A stretch of DNA of 64,000 bases from the NCBI GenBank assembly GCA_964590515.1, contig CAZPZD010000002.1:1-64000 (forward strand), read 5' to 3'. Below the pieces are notes generated by a model that saw nothing but the letters and a program-made list of their open reading frames with translations, was not told the DNA's origin and ran no database searches. Source of the stretch: JADFRG01 sp964590515. Its GTDB lineage: Bacteria > Chloroflexota > Anaerolineae > Anaerolineales > E44-bin32. Shown piece after piece: positions 27,138-37,029 of this stretch (position 1 is its first letter; the number at the start of each line of letters is the position of its first letter). The position numbers were made by a program, and so were the translations under genes.

Positions 27138-28214
27138 TCAGGGGAGGAAGCTGAGCGGGTTTACTTTTCCGTACAGGTCGCTCATCAGCTCAAAGTGTAC
27201 GTGGGTTCCAGAGCAATTCCCGGTGCAGCCCATCCCCCCCATCACATTGCCCTGGAAGAGGCCGTCGCCGCAACCGACCGCCACCGTGTCCATATGGGCA
27301 TACAGGCTTTGCCAGCCGTTGCCATGATCGAGCACGACGACGTTTCCGTAGCCACCATTATGCCAGCCCGCGTAAACCACGACCCCGGCATCCACCGCGT
27401 AAAGGGCGTTACCCAGGCTCCCGCCGAGGTCGACGCCCGGGTGAACCACCGGGTCATAGGTATACCCCGAGATGTACTGGCTGGGCGTCGGCCAAATGAA
27501 GAACCCGGATCCGACCGGCCCGTCAACAACCGAGCCGCAGTAGCCTGGGCCAAGGATCCGGGCCGAGGCCGGATTCGCTCGAGTGATGCGGGGCGCACGC
27601 CAGTCTACGGTTTCCCGCTGTCCGCCGGGTATCACCAGGACGGTCCCGGAAGCAATGTCCGGATTGAGCAGATCGAGGTTCTGGGCCAGCCGATTTCCCG
27701 GCCAGTCGAGAATGTCCTGGGGGGCGACCCCGAAGAACCCCGCGACCGAGACCAGGGTGTCTCCCGCGGTCCAGGAGTAGAGGGTGCCATCGAGCGGCAA
27801 GATGTTGAGCTCCTGGCCGGAGACCAGGCTGTGAGGATTGTCCTCCAAGGCCTCGAAGTTTCCCCACAGCACGGTTTCAGGTTTCAACCCGAACCGATCG
27901 GAAATCCCGAAGAGGCTGTCGCCCGGCTGGACCACGTATTTCAAGACATCCAACCGGGGACGGGTCGGGATGAGAGTAATCAGTTCAGGTAAGCGCTGAA
28001 TTCCCACGCGGGGTCCGAACTCGAATTCGGGCAGGGCGAGCTCGGCGGCCTCGGCCGCTATAGCCCCTACCTGCGGACCGGATTCAGCTTCGGGGGGAAG
28101 ACCGGTCAGACCGACCCGGGCCAAGATCAGTCCAGCCGCGACGACCAGCAAGAAACCAAGATGCTCGGCGTTCCTGCCAAGCGGTCTACGCTCCCGGTCG
28201 GGCGGGGGCGGCAG
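27138..28214 (-). CDS. Membrane-anchored LysM and M23 peptidase domain protein (copy B), start uncertain
   Basis: Paralogue of the next gene, with the same order: anchor helix (GFLLVVAAGLILARVGL), linker, LysM (YVVQPGDSLFGISDRFGLKP), second LysM-like part, and M23 domain with HPGVDLGGS and HVHFE. There is no ATG, GTG or TTG between the rho stop and the anchor helix in this frame. The next ATG upstream (28388) lies 150 bases inside rho. I place the start at CTG 28214, which gives an N-terminus like copy A, but the start is a guess. TTG within the helix is another option. It follows rho by about 20 bases. Confidence 0.8.
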   Translation of the reverse strand: MPPPPDRERRPLGRNAEHLGFLLVVAAGLILARVGLTGLPPEAESGPQVGAIAAEAAELALPEFEFGPRVGIQRLPELITLIPTRPRLDVLKYVVQPGDSLFGISDRFGLKPETVLWGNFEALEDNPHSLVSGQELNILPLDGTLYSWTAGDTLVSVAGFFGVAPQDILDWPGNRLAQNLDLLNPDIASGTVLVIPGGQRETVDWRAPRITRANPASARILGPGYCGSVVDGPVGSGFFIWPTPSQYISGYTYDPVVHPGVDLGGSLGNALYAVDAGVVVYAGWHNGGYGNVVVLDHGNGWQSLYAHMDTVAVGCGDGLFQGNVMGGMGCTGNCSGTHVHFELMSDLYGKVNPLSFLP

Positions 28215-28234
28215 TGGCTGGCTTGGTTCGTTTA

Positions 28235-29512
<1,278 letters not shown>

Positions 29513-29649
29513 GGATTTTCTCCCTAGGGGAAGTTATCAACCCCTGTCTGGCGGGTTTTTCAGAATAAGCGACAGAATCTAACGAATGAGGGCTAGCTGC
29601 TAACCGGGCTCAATTGCGATGCTGGGGAAAGCACGAATTGTGCAGCCAG

Positions 29650-29678
29650 ATTATAGCACCCGAGCCAATCCGGCGCAA
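29650..29678 (-). promoter_or_regulatory. Promoter of rho
   Basis: TTGCGC and TATAAT hexamers separated by 17 bases on the minus strand, in the 172-bp gap between glpX and rho. The transcript would have an untranslated leader of about 130 nt. Confidence 0.7.
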
Positions 29679-29684
29679 GCGGAC

Positions 29685-30680
29685 CTAGGTTCCAGGGTCA
29701 TAGTCGATCTGGCTAAAGCTCATCAGCTTTTCCCACTTATGAATCGAAGTAATCTCTCGGATTGTCCCACTGTGGGAACGCATCACCAGGCTGTGAGTCG
29801 TGGCGCCCGTCCCGCTGTACTTGACCCCGTTCAGCAGCCTGCCATCGGTGATCCCGGTCGCGGCGAAGAACACATCTTCCCCGGCTACCAGGTCGTCAAT
29901 CCCCAGCAGCCGGTCGGGCTCGTACCCCTGCTGGCGGCCCAGCTCCGCCTCATCCGCCGATCGAGGCTGAAACCTGGCTTGAATCTCGCCTCCCATGCAC
30001 TTGAGCGCACAGGCGGCAAGTACCCCCTCGGGCGCGCCTCCGATCCCGACCAATACGTCGATTCCCGAGTTCGGCCAGGCTGTCATAATGGCGCCGGCGA
30101 CGTCCCCATCGGTTATCAGCGCAATCCTGGCCCCGGCCCTCCGGACCGCACCGATCAACTGTTCGTGGCGCGGCCGATCCAGAATCATGACGGTGAGATC
30201 ACCGACGTCCGCCGCCTTGGCCCGGGCAACTGCCTTCAGGTTGTCCTCGATCGGTGCGTCCAGGTCGATCTGGCCTTTCGCCACCGGCCCGACTGCGATT
30301 TTGTCCATGTAAACGAACGGGCCGGGCCGGAACATGGTTCCCCGCTCGGCCGTGGCCACCGTTGCGATGGAGTTTCCTCGGCCGAGCGCCAGCAGGCGGG
30401 TCCCATCAATCGGATCGACCGCAATGTCGACCTGCGGCCCGCCACCGTTCCCCAGCCGTTCGCCGTTGTAGAGCATCGGGGCTTGATCCTTCTCGCCCTC
30501 CCCGATCACGATCACGCCGTCGATGTCAATCGAATTCAGCACCAACCGCATCGCGTCTACCGCGGCCCGATCGCCGGCTTCTTTGTCACCCCGCCCCATG
30601 TGTCGGCCGGCGGCCAAGGAAGCGGCTTCGGTTACCCGGGCGAGCTCGAGCGCCAAGTTCCGAGAGGGTTTCTCGCCCAT
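29685..30680 (-). CDS. glpX: Fructose-1,6-bisphosphatase class II
   Basis: A 331-aa metal-dependent phosphatase of gluconeogenesis, removing the 1-phosphate of fructose 1,6-bisphosphate. Class II marks are MGRGDKEAGDRAAVDAMR (about 29-46), IGEGEKDQAPMLYNGE, the metal site VDPIDGTRLL, and GGAPEGVLAACALKC further on. Its ATG directly follows the cdsA stop, so it belongs to the frr-uppS-cdsA run. Together with the PPi-type phosphofructokinase it covers both directions of the fructose phosphate step. Confidence 0.95.
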   Translation of the reverse strand: MGEKPSRNLALELARVTEAASLAAGRHMGRGDKEAGDRAAVDAMRLVLNSIDIDGVIVIGEGEKDQAPMLYNGERLGNGGGPQVDIAVDPIDGTRLLALGRGNSIATVATAERGTMFRPGPFVYMDKIAVGPVAKGQIDLDAPIEDNLKAVARAKAADVGDLTVMILDRPRHEQLIGAVRRAGARIALITDGDVAGAIMTAWPNSGIDVLVGIGGAPEGVLAACALKCMGGEIQARFQPRSADEAELGRQQGYEPDRLLGIDDLVAGEDVFFAATGITDGRLLNGVKYSGTGATTHSLVMRSHSGTIREITSIHKWEKLMSFSQIDYDPGT

Positions 30681-31505
30681 TCAGGCTCCCCGAGTCAGCC
30701 AGCTAACCGTGTAATACCCCAACACGCCGGCCCACAGCCACGAATCCAATCGGTCCAGTGCTCCTCCGTGGGCGGCGAAGAGGGTGCCGGTGTCTTTTAC
30801 CTTCATCTCACGCTTGATCATGCTGATCCCCAAATCGCCCAGGGGACTCAATATTGCAATCAGGCCCCCCAGGACCAAGCCTCGGACTGCGCTCAGGCCT
30901 GAATCGGGTCCGGCCGCGATGCTCCACAACCCGGCCAGGCCGGCGCCGGCTGCTCCGCCAAACACAACCCCGGCCAGGTAGCCCTCCCAGGTCTTCTTTG
31001 GGCTCAGCCGAGGAGTCAACGGGCGCTTCCCTTTCCAACTGCCTACCAGGTAGGCCGCCGTATCGGCAATCCAAACCGCCGGCAAGGCGATCAGGATCCA
31101 CCACTGGCCTTCGGGCAGCGAACGCAGCAAGACCAGGTAACCCCCGATCCATCCCAGGTACACGATTCCGGAAAGACTGACGGCAAAGTCGGTCGCTGAA
31201 TGGAGGGCGCCCCGTTCATAATCCAACAGGTGCCAGGTCAGCGCGATCAGGGTCAGCCCGGTCAGGGTGAGGGCCTGCCATTCCAGGGGCCGGTCGACTC
31301 GGACAAGGACCAGCAGTGCGACGCCAATGACCAGCAGCTGCAGCGTCGGCCGCAGCCCGGCGTTCCGAAAGAGCTGGCCGTACTCGGCCGCCGCGAACCC
31401 CAGGACCAGTGCGACCGTGCCGGCAAATAACCAACCGCCTTTGGCGATGGTCAGTATCAGAATTGGGAGGAGCAGAAGGGTGACGACGAGCCGCTGGCGC
31501 AGCAT
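30681..31505 (-). CDS. cdsA: Phosphatidate cytidylyltransferase
   Basis: A 274-aa integral membrane enzyme making CDP-diacylglycerol from CTP and phosphatidate. About seven to eight hydrophobic helices are visible. The C-terminal CDP-diglyceride synthetase signature is complete: SMIKREMKVKDTGTLFAAHG followed by GALDRLDS. The mid-protein KKTWEGYLAG segment is also typical. It starts immediately after the uppS stop (no gap), in the common uppS-cdsA order. Confidence 0.95.
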   Translation of the reverse strand: MLRQRLVVTLLLLPILILTIAKGGWLFAGTVALVLGFAAAEYGQLFRNAGLRPTLQLLVIGVALLVLVRVDRPLEWQALTLTGLTLIALTWHLLDYERGALHSATDFAVSLSGIVYLGWIGGYLVLLRSLPEGQWWILIALPAVWIADTAAYLVGSWKGKRPLTPRLSPKKTWEGYLAGVVFGGAAGAGLAGLWSIAAGPDSGLSAVRGLVLGGLIAILSPLGDLGISMIKREMKVKDTGTLFAAHGGALDRLDSWLWAGVLGYYTVSWLTRGA

Positions 31506-32222
31506 CTAGCGGAAAGCAGGGACGGTGCCGAATCGTCGCTCGCGCTGTGCGTAAGCCCAGAGCGCATGCCGCAGCTCTTCTGGGCCGAAGTCCGGCCAAT
31601 AGGTCGGGGTAAACCACCACTCGGAGTAGGCGCTCTGCCAGATCAGGAAATTGCTGACCCGCATCTCGCCCGAGGTGCGAATGACCAGGTCGGGATCGGG
31701 GCTGTCGGCGGTGAACAGGTAGCGGTTGACGACTGCCTCATCGATACTGAGCGGGTCGAGGCCGTCTTCCAGCATGCGCTGGATCGCCTGGATGATTTCA
31801 TCCCGTCCGCCGTAGTTCCAGGCGACATTCAGCACCAGTCGGGTGTTCTGCTTGGTGAGTTCGATGGCCTGACGAACCTTCTCCTGCAGTTCGGGCCGCA
31901 AACCTTCCAGCCGGCCAATGTGACGGAGCTGCACTCCATTCCCGTGCAGCTCTTTCAACTCCCGATCGATGACCTCTTCGAGAATGTTGATCAGCCCTCG
32001 CACCTCTCCGGTCGGGCGTTCCCAATTCTCAGTGGAGAAGGCATAGATCGTAAGATAGCCGATTCCGAAGTCGGCCGCCGCCCGCAGCACCCGGCGCAAA
32101 TTCTCGACCCCCGCCCGGTGGCCGGCCAGCCGAGGCAATCCCCGCTCTCGGGCCCACCGGCCGTTTCCGTCCATGATGATCGCGACGTGGGAAGGGACAA
32201 CTTCCGGTAAGCCTTCGTCCAT
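31506..32222 (-). CDS. uppS: Undecaprenyl (isoprenyl) diphosphate synthase
   Basis: A 238-aa cis-prenyltransferase making the lipid carrier for cell-wall synthesis. The catalytic Asp is in AIIMDGNGRWA, followed by GHRAGVENLR, YAFSTENWERP, LNVAWNYGGRDEI, and the C-terminal DLVIRTSGEMRVSNFLIWQS. ATG 32222 is preferred over an upstream Met that would overlap frr, because GAGG precedes it and the protein then starts at the usual place. It lies ten bases after frr. Confidence 0.96.
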   Translation of the reverse strand: MDEGLPEVVPSHVAIIMDGNGRWARERGLPRLAGHRAGVENLRRVLRAAADFGIGYLTIYAFSTENWERPTGEVRGLINILEEVIDRELKELHGNGVQLRHIGRLEGLRPELQEKVRQAIELTKQNTRLVLNVAWNYGGRDEIIQAIQRMLEDGLDPLSIDEAVVNRYLFTADSPDPDLVIRTSGEMRVSNFLIWQSAYSEWWFTPTYWPDFGPEELRHALWAYAQRERRFGTVPAFR

Positions 32223-32232
32223 CTGGCGATCC

Positions 32233-32790
32233 TCAGATCTCGAGGACTTCGCTCTCCTTGCGCTCACTCGTTTTGCCGATTTGATCGATGTAGCCGTCGG
32301 TGACTTTCTGAAGTTGCTCCTCGCCTCGGCGAAGGTCGTCCTTCGAGATCACCTTCTCCTGCTCGAACTCCCGCAGATCACTGTGGACGTCCCTCCGGAC
32401 GTTGCGGACCGCCACCCGGGCCTCCTCGGCCCGGGCCCGCACCAGTTTCACCAATTCATGCCGGCGCTCTTCGTTGAGCGGAGGAATGCTCAGCCGAATC
32501 AATTTACCGTCGTTGCTTGGAGTGAGACCCAAGTCGGAGGACAGGATCGCCCGCTCGATCTCCTTGATGCTGCCGGGATCGAAGGGCCGAATCGTCAGCA
32601 AGCGCGCTTCAGGGGCGGAAATCGTGGCGAGTTGGATGAGCGGGGTCGGGTTCCCATAGTAGTCGACCAGGACCTTTTCCGCTAAGGCGGGTGAGGCGCG
32701 CCCGGTCCGGACGGCGGCTAGATCCTCTTCAAGCGCACGGACTGCGCCCGCCATCCGAGATTCGGCCTCCGCCAAGGCATCCTTGATCAT
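32233..32790 (-). CDS. frr: Ribosome recycling factor
   Basis: A 185-aa factor that splits post-termination ribosomes together with EF-G. Family landmarks are LAAVRTGRASPALAEKVLVD, YYGNPTPLIQLATISAPEAR, the RPFDPGSIKEIERAI stretch and LSIPPLNEERRHELVKLVR. The length is the normal 185 residues. It lies downstream of pyrH after 128 bases containing a possible own promoter. Confidence 0.97.
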   Translation of the reverse strand: MIKDALAEAESRMAGAVRALEEDLAAVRTGRASPALAEKVLVDYYGNPTPLIQLATISAPEARLLTIRPFDPGSIKEIERAILSSDLGLTPSNDGKLIRLSIPPLNEERRHELVKLVRARAEEARVAVRNVRRDVHSDLREFEQEKVISKDDLRRGEEQLQKVTDGYIDQIGKTSERKESEVLEI

Positions 32791-32833
32791 CCGCCGGCTC
32801 CGATCTGTTCGCCAGTGCCTGTGAGTTCAAGAT

Positions 32834-32862
32834 AGCATAGCCCAAAACGAGTGTTTTGCGAA
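32834..32862 (-). promoter_or_regulatory. Possible promoter of frr-uppS-cdsA-glpX
   Basis: TTCGCA and TATGCT separated by 17 bases, each matching consensus at only four to five positions, about 45 bases before the frr start. A small CAAAAC/GTTTTG hairpin overlaps it. Confidence 0.4.
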
Positions 32863-32918
32863 GCAGGCTCAGCTTGGGGGGACCGCTCGATTACCGGCCG
32901 CAGCAGGATGGGCCGAAA

Positions 32919-33635
32919 CTATGCGCTGACCATCGTTCCGACCTGCTCTCCCAGCACGGCCCTGACCAGGCTGTCTGGCTGCCACATGTCCAGGACCAGG
33001 ATCGGGAGATTGTTGTCCATACATAGGGAGATGGCCGTGGCGTCCATGACCTCGAGGCGCAGATTCAGGGATTGGATATAGGTCAGGCGGTCAAAGCGCT
33101 TAGCAGTGGGGTCTTTGGCCGGATCGGCGCTGTATACCCCGTCCACCTTGGTGGCCTTGATGACGATTTCTGCGCCGATTTCCATGGCCCGCAGGGCCGC
33201 GGCGGTATCGGTGGAGAAGTACGGGTTGCCGGTTCCGGCCCCCATGATCACCACTCGACCCTTTTCGAGGTGGCGCCTGGCGCGGCGCTGAATATAGGGC
33301 TCGGCCAGCGCTCGCATCTCAATTGCGCTCATCACCCGGGTGACGGTGCCGGCTCGTTCCAGCGCGTCCATAAGGGCCAGCGAATTGATCACCGTGGCCA
33401 GCATCCCCATGTAATCCGCGGTAGCCCGTTCCATCCCGCGTTCGATCCCGACCCGGCCGCGCCAGATATTGCCGGCTCCGATCACGATGGCCAGTTCCAC
33501 TCCGAGGGCTTTCACGTCCTGGATCTTCTTGGCCACCGCTTCCGCCCTCTTCGGGTCTACCCCAAAGCCTTCGGCAGGCGCCAGCGCCTCCCCTCCGAGC
33601 TTCACGAGCACTCGTTTGTAGGCTGGTTCGGTCAT
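32919..33635 (-). CDS. pyrH: UMP kinase
   Basis: A 238-aa hexameric kinase converting UMP to UDP. Amino-acid-kinase features are VLVKLGGEALAP at the start, IVIGAGNIWRGR (phosphate binding), the UMP-binding GTGNPYFSTDTAA, and KATKVDGVYSADP. ATG 33635 (MTEPAYKRVLVKLGG) is chosen; the frame upstream enters the tsf-pyrH spacer. Usual bacterial neighbour order rpsB-tsf-pyrH-frr. Confidence 0.96.
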   Translation of the reverse strand: MTEPAYKRVLVKLGGEALAPAEGFGVDPKRAEAVAKKIQDVKALGVELAIVIGAGNIWRGRVGIERGMERATADYMGMLATVINSLALMDALERAGTVTRVMSAIEMRALAEPYIQRRARRHLEKGRVVIMGAGTGNPYFSTDTAAALRAMEIGAEIVIKATKVDGVYSADPAKDPTAKRFDRLTYIQSLNLRLEVMDATAISLCMDNNLPILVLDMWQPDSLVRAVLGEQVGTMVSA

Positions 33636-33662
33636 TCCGCGGGTCCAGTCTGATTCATGAAG

Positions 33663-33685
33663 CGGGCCAACCCTTGGTTGGCCCG
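33663..33685 (-). terminator. Hairpin between tsf and pyrH
   Basis: A perfect 10-bp stem CGGGCCAACC / GGTTGGCCCG with a 3-nt loop, just after the tsf stop. The T tract is poor, so it may be a partial terminator or RNA-processing stem that lowers pyrH expression relative to rpsB-tsf. Confidence 0.6.
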
Positions 33686-33690
33686 TGTGC

Positions 33691-34293
33691 TCAGCCCAGT
33701 GCCTCTCCAACCTCCCAGCGTTGAAACCGCCGGATGGTCACATTCTCCCCGGTAGAGAGGATCATCGCTTGAACCATCTCGTTAATGGACTTCTCTTCGT
33801 CCCGCACATAGGCTTGGCGCAGCAGGCAATGCTCGTCCAGGAACTTCTCCAACCGGCCTTCCACAATCTGGTCGATCACCTTCTCCGGTTTCCCGTCTCC
33901 GATGGCCTGTTGGCGGGCGAGCTCCCGCTCCCGCTCCAGCACTTCAGCCGGCACCTCGGCTGAACTCAGCCAGCGCGGGGCACTGGCTGCGACCTGCAGG
34001 GCGATCTCATGTGCGAAGTGGCGAAACTCCTCAGTGCGGGCCACGAAGTCGGTCTCACAGTTGACTTCCACCATCACCCCGAGCCGACCGTCACCATGGC
34101 TGTACAGGTCGACGATCCCATCCTGGGCGACCCGGCCGGCCCGACTGGCGGCCTTGGCCAATCCCCGCTCCCGCAAGATCTGCTCTGCTCGCTCCATATC
34201 GCCCTGGGCTTCTTCCAGAGACTTCCTGCAATCCAAGACCCCGGCGCCGGTACGTTGGCGTAACTGCATGACGAGTTCGGCCGAAATGCTCAT
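33691..34293 (-). CDS. tsf: Elongation factor Ts
   Basis: A 200-aa GDP-exchange factor for EF-Tu. The N-terminal motif is LRQRTGAGVLDCRKSLEEA and the core motif is VMVEVNCETDFVARTEEFRH. It is a short form with a single compact core region, close to the roughly 200 residues of Thermus-type EF-Ts rather than the 280 of E. coli. Its ATG overlaps the rpsB stop by 4 bases. Confidence 0.96.
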   Translation of the reverse strand: MSISAELVMQLRQRTGAGVLDCRKSLEEAQGDMERAEQILRERGLAKAASRAGRVAQDGIVDLYSHGDGRLGVMVEVNCETDFVARTEEFRHFAHEIALQVAASAPRWLSSAEVPAEVLERERELARQQAIGDGKPEKVIDQIVEGRLEKFLDEHCLLRQAYVRDEEKSINEMVQAMILSTGENVTIRRFQRWEVGEALG

Positions 34294-35201
34294 TCCTGCG
34301 CTTTGGTCTCCGCCGGCACGACTTCAGGGGCGACGTCGGCGGCCGGCTGTGCCTCTGCGGCAGCCTTCGCCGCTAGAGCTTCGCGCTCCTCATCGAAATC
34401 GCCGCTCATGAGCTTGGCCAAGGTGGCCTCCCCGAGCAGTTCTTCGTCTGCCATTTCCGGCACTGGGATCTGCTCGCGGGCGGGTTCGCCTGCCTCGCTC
34501 ATCCCGGGAAGGTCCTTCCTCAGCTCGACTCCCTCCAAGACCGCGTTAGCGACGGTCGCCGACAGCAGCTTGATGGCCCGGATCGCGTCATCATTGGAGG
34601 GGATGACGTAGTCCACTCCCCGCGGATCGCAGTTGGTGTCAACCAGGCCGATCACCGGAATGCTTAGAAGATTGGCTTCGTGGATCGCCGTTTCCTCATG
34701 CTTCACATCCACCACGAAAAGCAAATGGGGGATCGCCTTCATGTTGCGAATCCCGCCTAGCCGCCCTGCGAGCTTGACAATCCGACGGGTCAGAGTGAGG
34801 GCCTCCTTCTTGATTAGCCGCTCAAAATCGCCCTCGTCTCGCCTGCGTTCCAGCTCATCCAACTCGTCGATCTGACTGCGGATCGTGCGCCAGTTGGTGA
34901 GGGTCCCACCCAGCCAGCGAGAATTGACAAATGGCATTCCGCAGCGGATGGCCTCCTGTTCGATTGACTCCTGAGCCTGACGCTTAGTTCCCACAAAGAG
35001 CACCGAACCTCCGCTAGCCACCGTCTCCCGGATCAGAGCGTAAGCTTCATCCAGCGAGTCGAGAGTCTGTTGCAGGTCGATGATGTGGATGCTGTTGCGT
35101 TCGGTGAAGATGAAGGGCTTCATCCGCGGGTTCCACTTGCGGGTGCGGTGCCCAAAGTGCACCCCGGTCTCTAAGAGCTCCTTCATGTTCACGACTGGCA
35201 T
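34290..35201 (-). CDS. rpsB: 30S ribosomal protein S2
   Basis: A 303-aa ribosomal protein. The start is LLETGVHFGHRTRKWNPRMK, the middle VGTKRQAQESIEQEA and RWLGGTLTNWRTI, and the late motif IPVIGLVDTNCDPRGVDY. The last 70 residues form an acidic, Ala/Glu-rich extension ending PAETKAQE, longer than the E. coli protein. ATG 35201 has GGAGG five bases upstream. The leader is about 125 nt and structured. Confidence 0.97.
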   Translation of the reverse strand: MPVVNMKELLETGVHFGHRTRKWNPRMKPFIFTERNSIHIIDLQQTLDSLDEAYALIRETVASGGSVLFVGTKRQAQESIEQEAIRCGMPFVNSRWLGGTLTNWRTIRSQIDELDELERRRDEGDFERLIKKEALTLTRRIVKLAGRLGGIRNMKAIPHLLFVVDVKHEETAIHEANLLSIPVIGLVDTNCDPRGVDYVIPSNDDAIRAIKLLSATVANAVLEGVELRKDLPGMSEAGEPAREQIPVPEMADEELLGEATLAKLMSGDFDEEREALAAKAAAEAQPAADVAPEVVPAETKAQE

Positions 35202-35292
35202 CTGGCCTCCAAGGGTTCGGCAGCTAAACCGCGAAACTCAGCTCGAGCCGCTGCCGGACCCGAGTTCGAAGCTCACCCGCCGGGCAGAAACT

Positions 35293-35340
35293 CTCCCGCC
35301 GGGCTGCTAACAGCCGTGAGCGGGAGCGCTCGGCAGTATA
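35293..35340 (-). promoter_or_regulatory. rpsB promoter -10 with hairpin at the start of its leader
   Basis: TATACT (minus strand, 35340-35335) lies just ahead of a two-part hairpin: the outer stem CTCCCGC/GCGGGAG (35293-35299 with 35320-35326) encloses GGCTG/CAGCC with a CTAA loop. The hairpin is also 28 bases past the acpS stop and is followed by GAGTTTCTG. It could therefore be the acpS terminator, an S2 autoregulatory leader element, or both. Confidence 0.5.
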
Positions 35341-35353
35341 TCATACTCGACGG

Positions 35354-35728
35354 TTAGCTCGCGGAAGTGTTGAATGCGACAGCCACCGCCACCGCGTGTT
35401 GCTCGGTGTGGCTCAGGCTGATCGCCCAATCGGTGAGGCCCATGGAGACGGCCAACTCATGAGCCTGGCCGTGCAGGCGCAGCTGAGGTTCCCGGCGCGG
35501 ACCGTTGACCACTTCGATTTCCTTCCAGGCAATGTCCCCGATCCCGGTTCCCAGCGCCTTCGCAACGGCCTCCTTCGCGGCAATCCTGGCCGCCAGGGCA
35601 GGGGTCTGCCCATTGGAGTCGATCAACTCCTGTTGAGTATAGAAGCGTTCGAAGAATCGATCACCATGCCGCAAGATGGCATGATCTATCCGCTGCACTT
35701 CAATGACATCCACGCCGGACCGCAGCAC
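35354..35728 (-). CDS. acpS: Holo-[acyl-carrier-protein] synthase
   Basis: A 124-aa phosphopantetheinyl transferase that activates acyl carrier protein. Metal and CoA-binding motifs are SGVDVIEVQRID at the start and ARIAAKEAVAKALGTGI in the middle, with WAISLSHTEQHAVAVAVA near the end. The length is the normal AcpS size. The gene is two bases downstream of an M16 peptidase gene on the same strand. Confidence 0.95.
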   Translation of the reverse strand: MLRSGVDVIEVQRIDHAILRHGDRFFERFYTQQELIDSNGQTPALAARIAAKEAVAKALGTGIGDIAWKEIEVVNGPRREPQLRLHGQAHELAVSMGLTDWAISLSHTEQHAVAVAVAFNTSAS

Positions 35729-35730
35729 CG

Positions 35731-37029
35731 CTATCCCGGCCTCCCATTTGAGCCTGCGCTGGCGATGGCCATGTTGTCCGGGTCTAGGAAACGTCTGGAG
35801 ACTCTCAAAATGTCTTTGGCGGCGAAGCTCGCCACCAGGCCCGGGTAGCGCTGATAATAGTCCAATCCGAGGGCGTGGCGCTCCGCGTTGACGATCGCTC
35901 CGGCAACTCCTTCATTCGTCTCCAGCTGTAGGGGGAGCCGCCCGATGAAATTGGCCTGGTTGTCCTCCAGCTCTCCCTGACTGGGCGAGCGGGTACTCAT
36001 CTTGCGCATTTCCTTCCGGATGAGCTCGATCGCTCGGTCAAGGTTTTTCGGGCTGACCCCTGCCACGATCTCCCAGGGGCCGGGGCCGTGTCCGCCGACC
36101 AGGCTGCTGTAGGCATAGTAAGCCAGGCCGGCCTCTTCCCGCACCACATCCCCGATGCGACCGTACATCCCGAACCGGCCCAGGATGTTGTTGGCCAGTG
36201 CGGCCGCCAGGAAATCAGGATCCGATCGAGGCGGGCCCGGAACGCCCATGACCACATCGGTCTGACTCTTGCCCTCCAAGGTCACGTGATCGCGATGGAG
36301 TCCTTTCAGCTTATCGATCCCCGGCAGCTCGAGCTGAACAGCCCTACCATTTCCCTTCCAACCTTCGAACCGCTCCATAACCGACGCCGCGGCCTCTTCG
36401 GCTTTCACTCCCCCCACCACGCAGATCACCATTCCACCTGGCCGATAGTGTGCCCGGTGGAATGCCCGCAGGTCAGCCGCGGTAAGGTTGGTGACGGTCT
36501 CTTTGTACCCGTCAGTCGGGACGGAGTAGGGATGGCCCGGGTAGATTAACCCATTGAAGGCCAGGTCGGCGCGGGCCCCGGTCTCCTGATCCCGAATCGC
36601 CAGCGAGGTGAGCATCTCGGCCCGCAGCCGGTCAACTTGCCTCTTTGGGAAGGAAGGCTGTCGGAGCACTTCCAGCAGCAGGTCCAAGAGCATCCCCAGG
36701 TCTTCAGCCAGGGCCTTGCCCGAAAACGAGGTGCTGTGTTTGCCGGCCGAAAAGCCCAGCCGGGCGCCGATTGATTCGATGGATTCATAGATTTGGTCGA
36801 AGGTCCGCTCCTGGGTCCCTCGCATCAAGCTGGCTGCAGTCATGGCGGCCAGGCCGGCCCGCTCAGGCTTTTCCTGCAGTGCGCCGGCCCACAGATAGCC
36901 AGAGAGCACTACCGACGGGCTCAAGAAATTCTCGCGTCCCAGGAATACGATCCCGTTCGGCAGGATCTGCCTGCGGATCGTCTCGGGTCCGGGCAGACTG
37001 CGAAGATCGAGCTGCCTAAACTCGGCCAT
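35731..37029 (-). CDS. M16-family peptidase homologue lacking the zinc motif
   Basis: A 432-aa insulinase/pitrilysin-fold protein. The place of the HxxEH motif reads LAAMTAASLMRG, so the zinc site is absent. The C-terminal half keeps the R-Y pair region (EAGLAYYAYSSLVGG), used by the partner in two-subunit M16B enzymes. It overlaps the active M16 gene by 14 bases. Known M16B pairs combine one catalytic and one non-catalytic subunit, which is the inferred role here. The substrate is unknown. Confidence 0.88.
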   Translation of the reverse strand: MAEFRQLDLRSLPGPETIRRQILPNGIVFLGRENFLSPSVVLSGYLWAGALQEKPERAGLAAMTAASLMRGTQERTFDQIYESIESIGARLGFSAGKHSTSFSGKALAEDLGMLLDLLLEVLRQPSFPKRQVDRLRAEMLTSLAIRDQETGARADLAFNGLIYPGHPYSVPTDGYKETVTNLTAADLRAFHRAHYRPGGMVICVVGGVKAEEAAASVMERFEGWKGNGRAVQLELPGIDKLKGLHRDHVTLEGKSQTDVVMGVPGPPRSDPDFLAAALANNILGRFGMYGRIGDVVREEAGLAYYAYSSLVGGHGPGPWEIVAGVSPKNLDRAIELIRKEMRKMSTRSPSQGELEDNQANFIGRLPLQLETNEGVAGAIVNAERHALGLDYYQRYPGLVASFAAKDILRVSRRFLDPDNMAIASAGSNGRPG

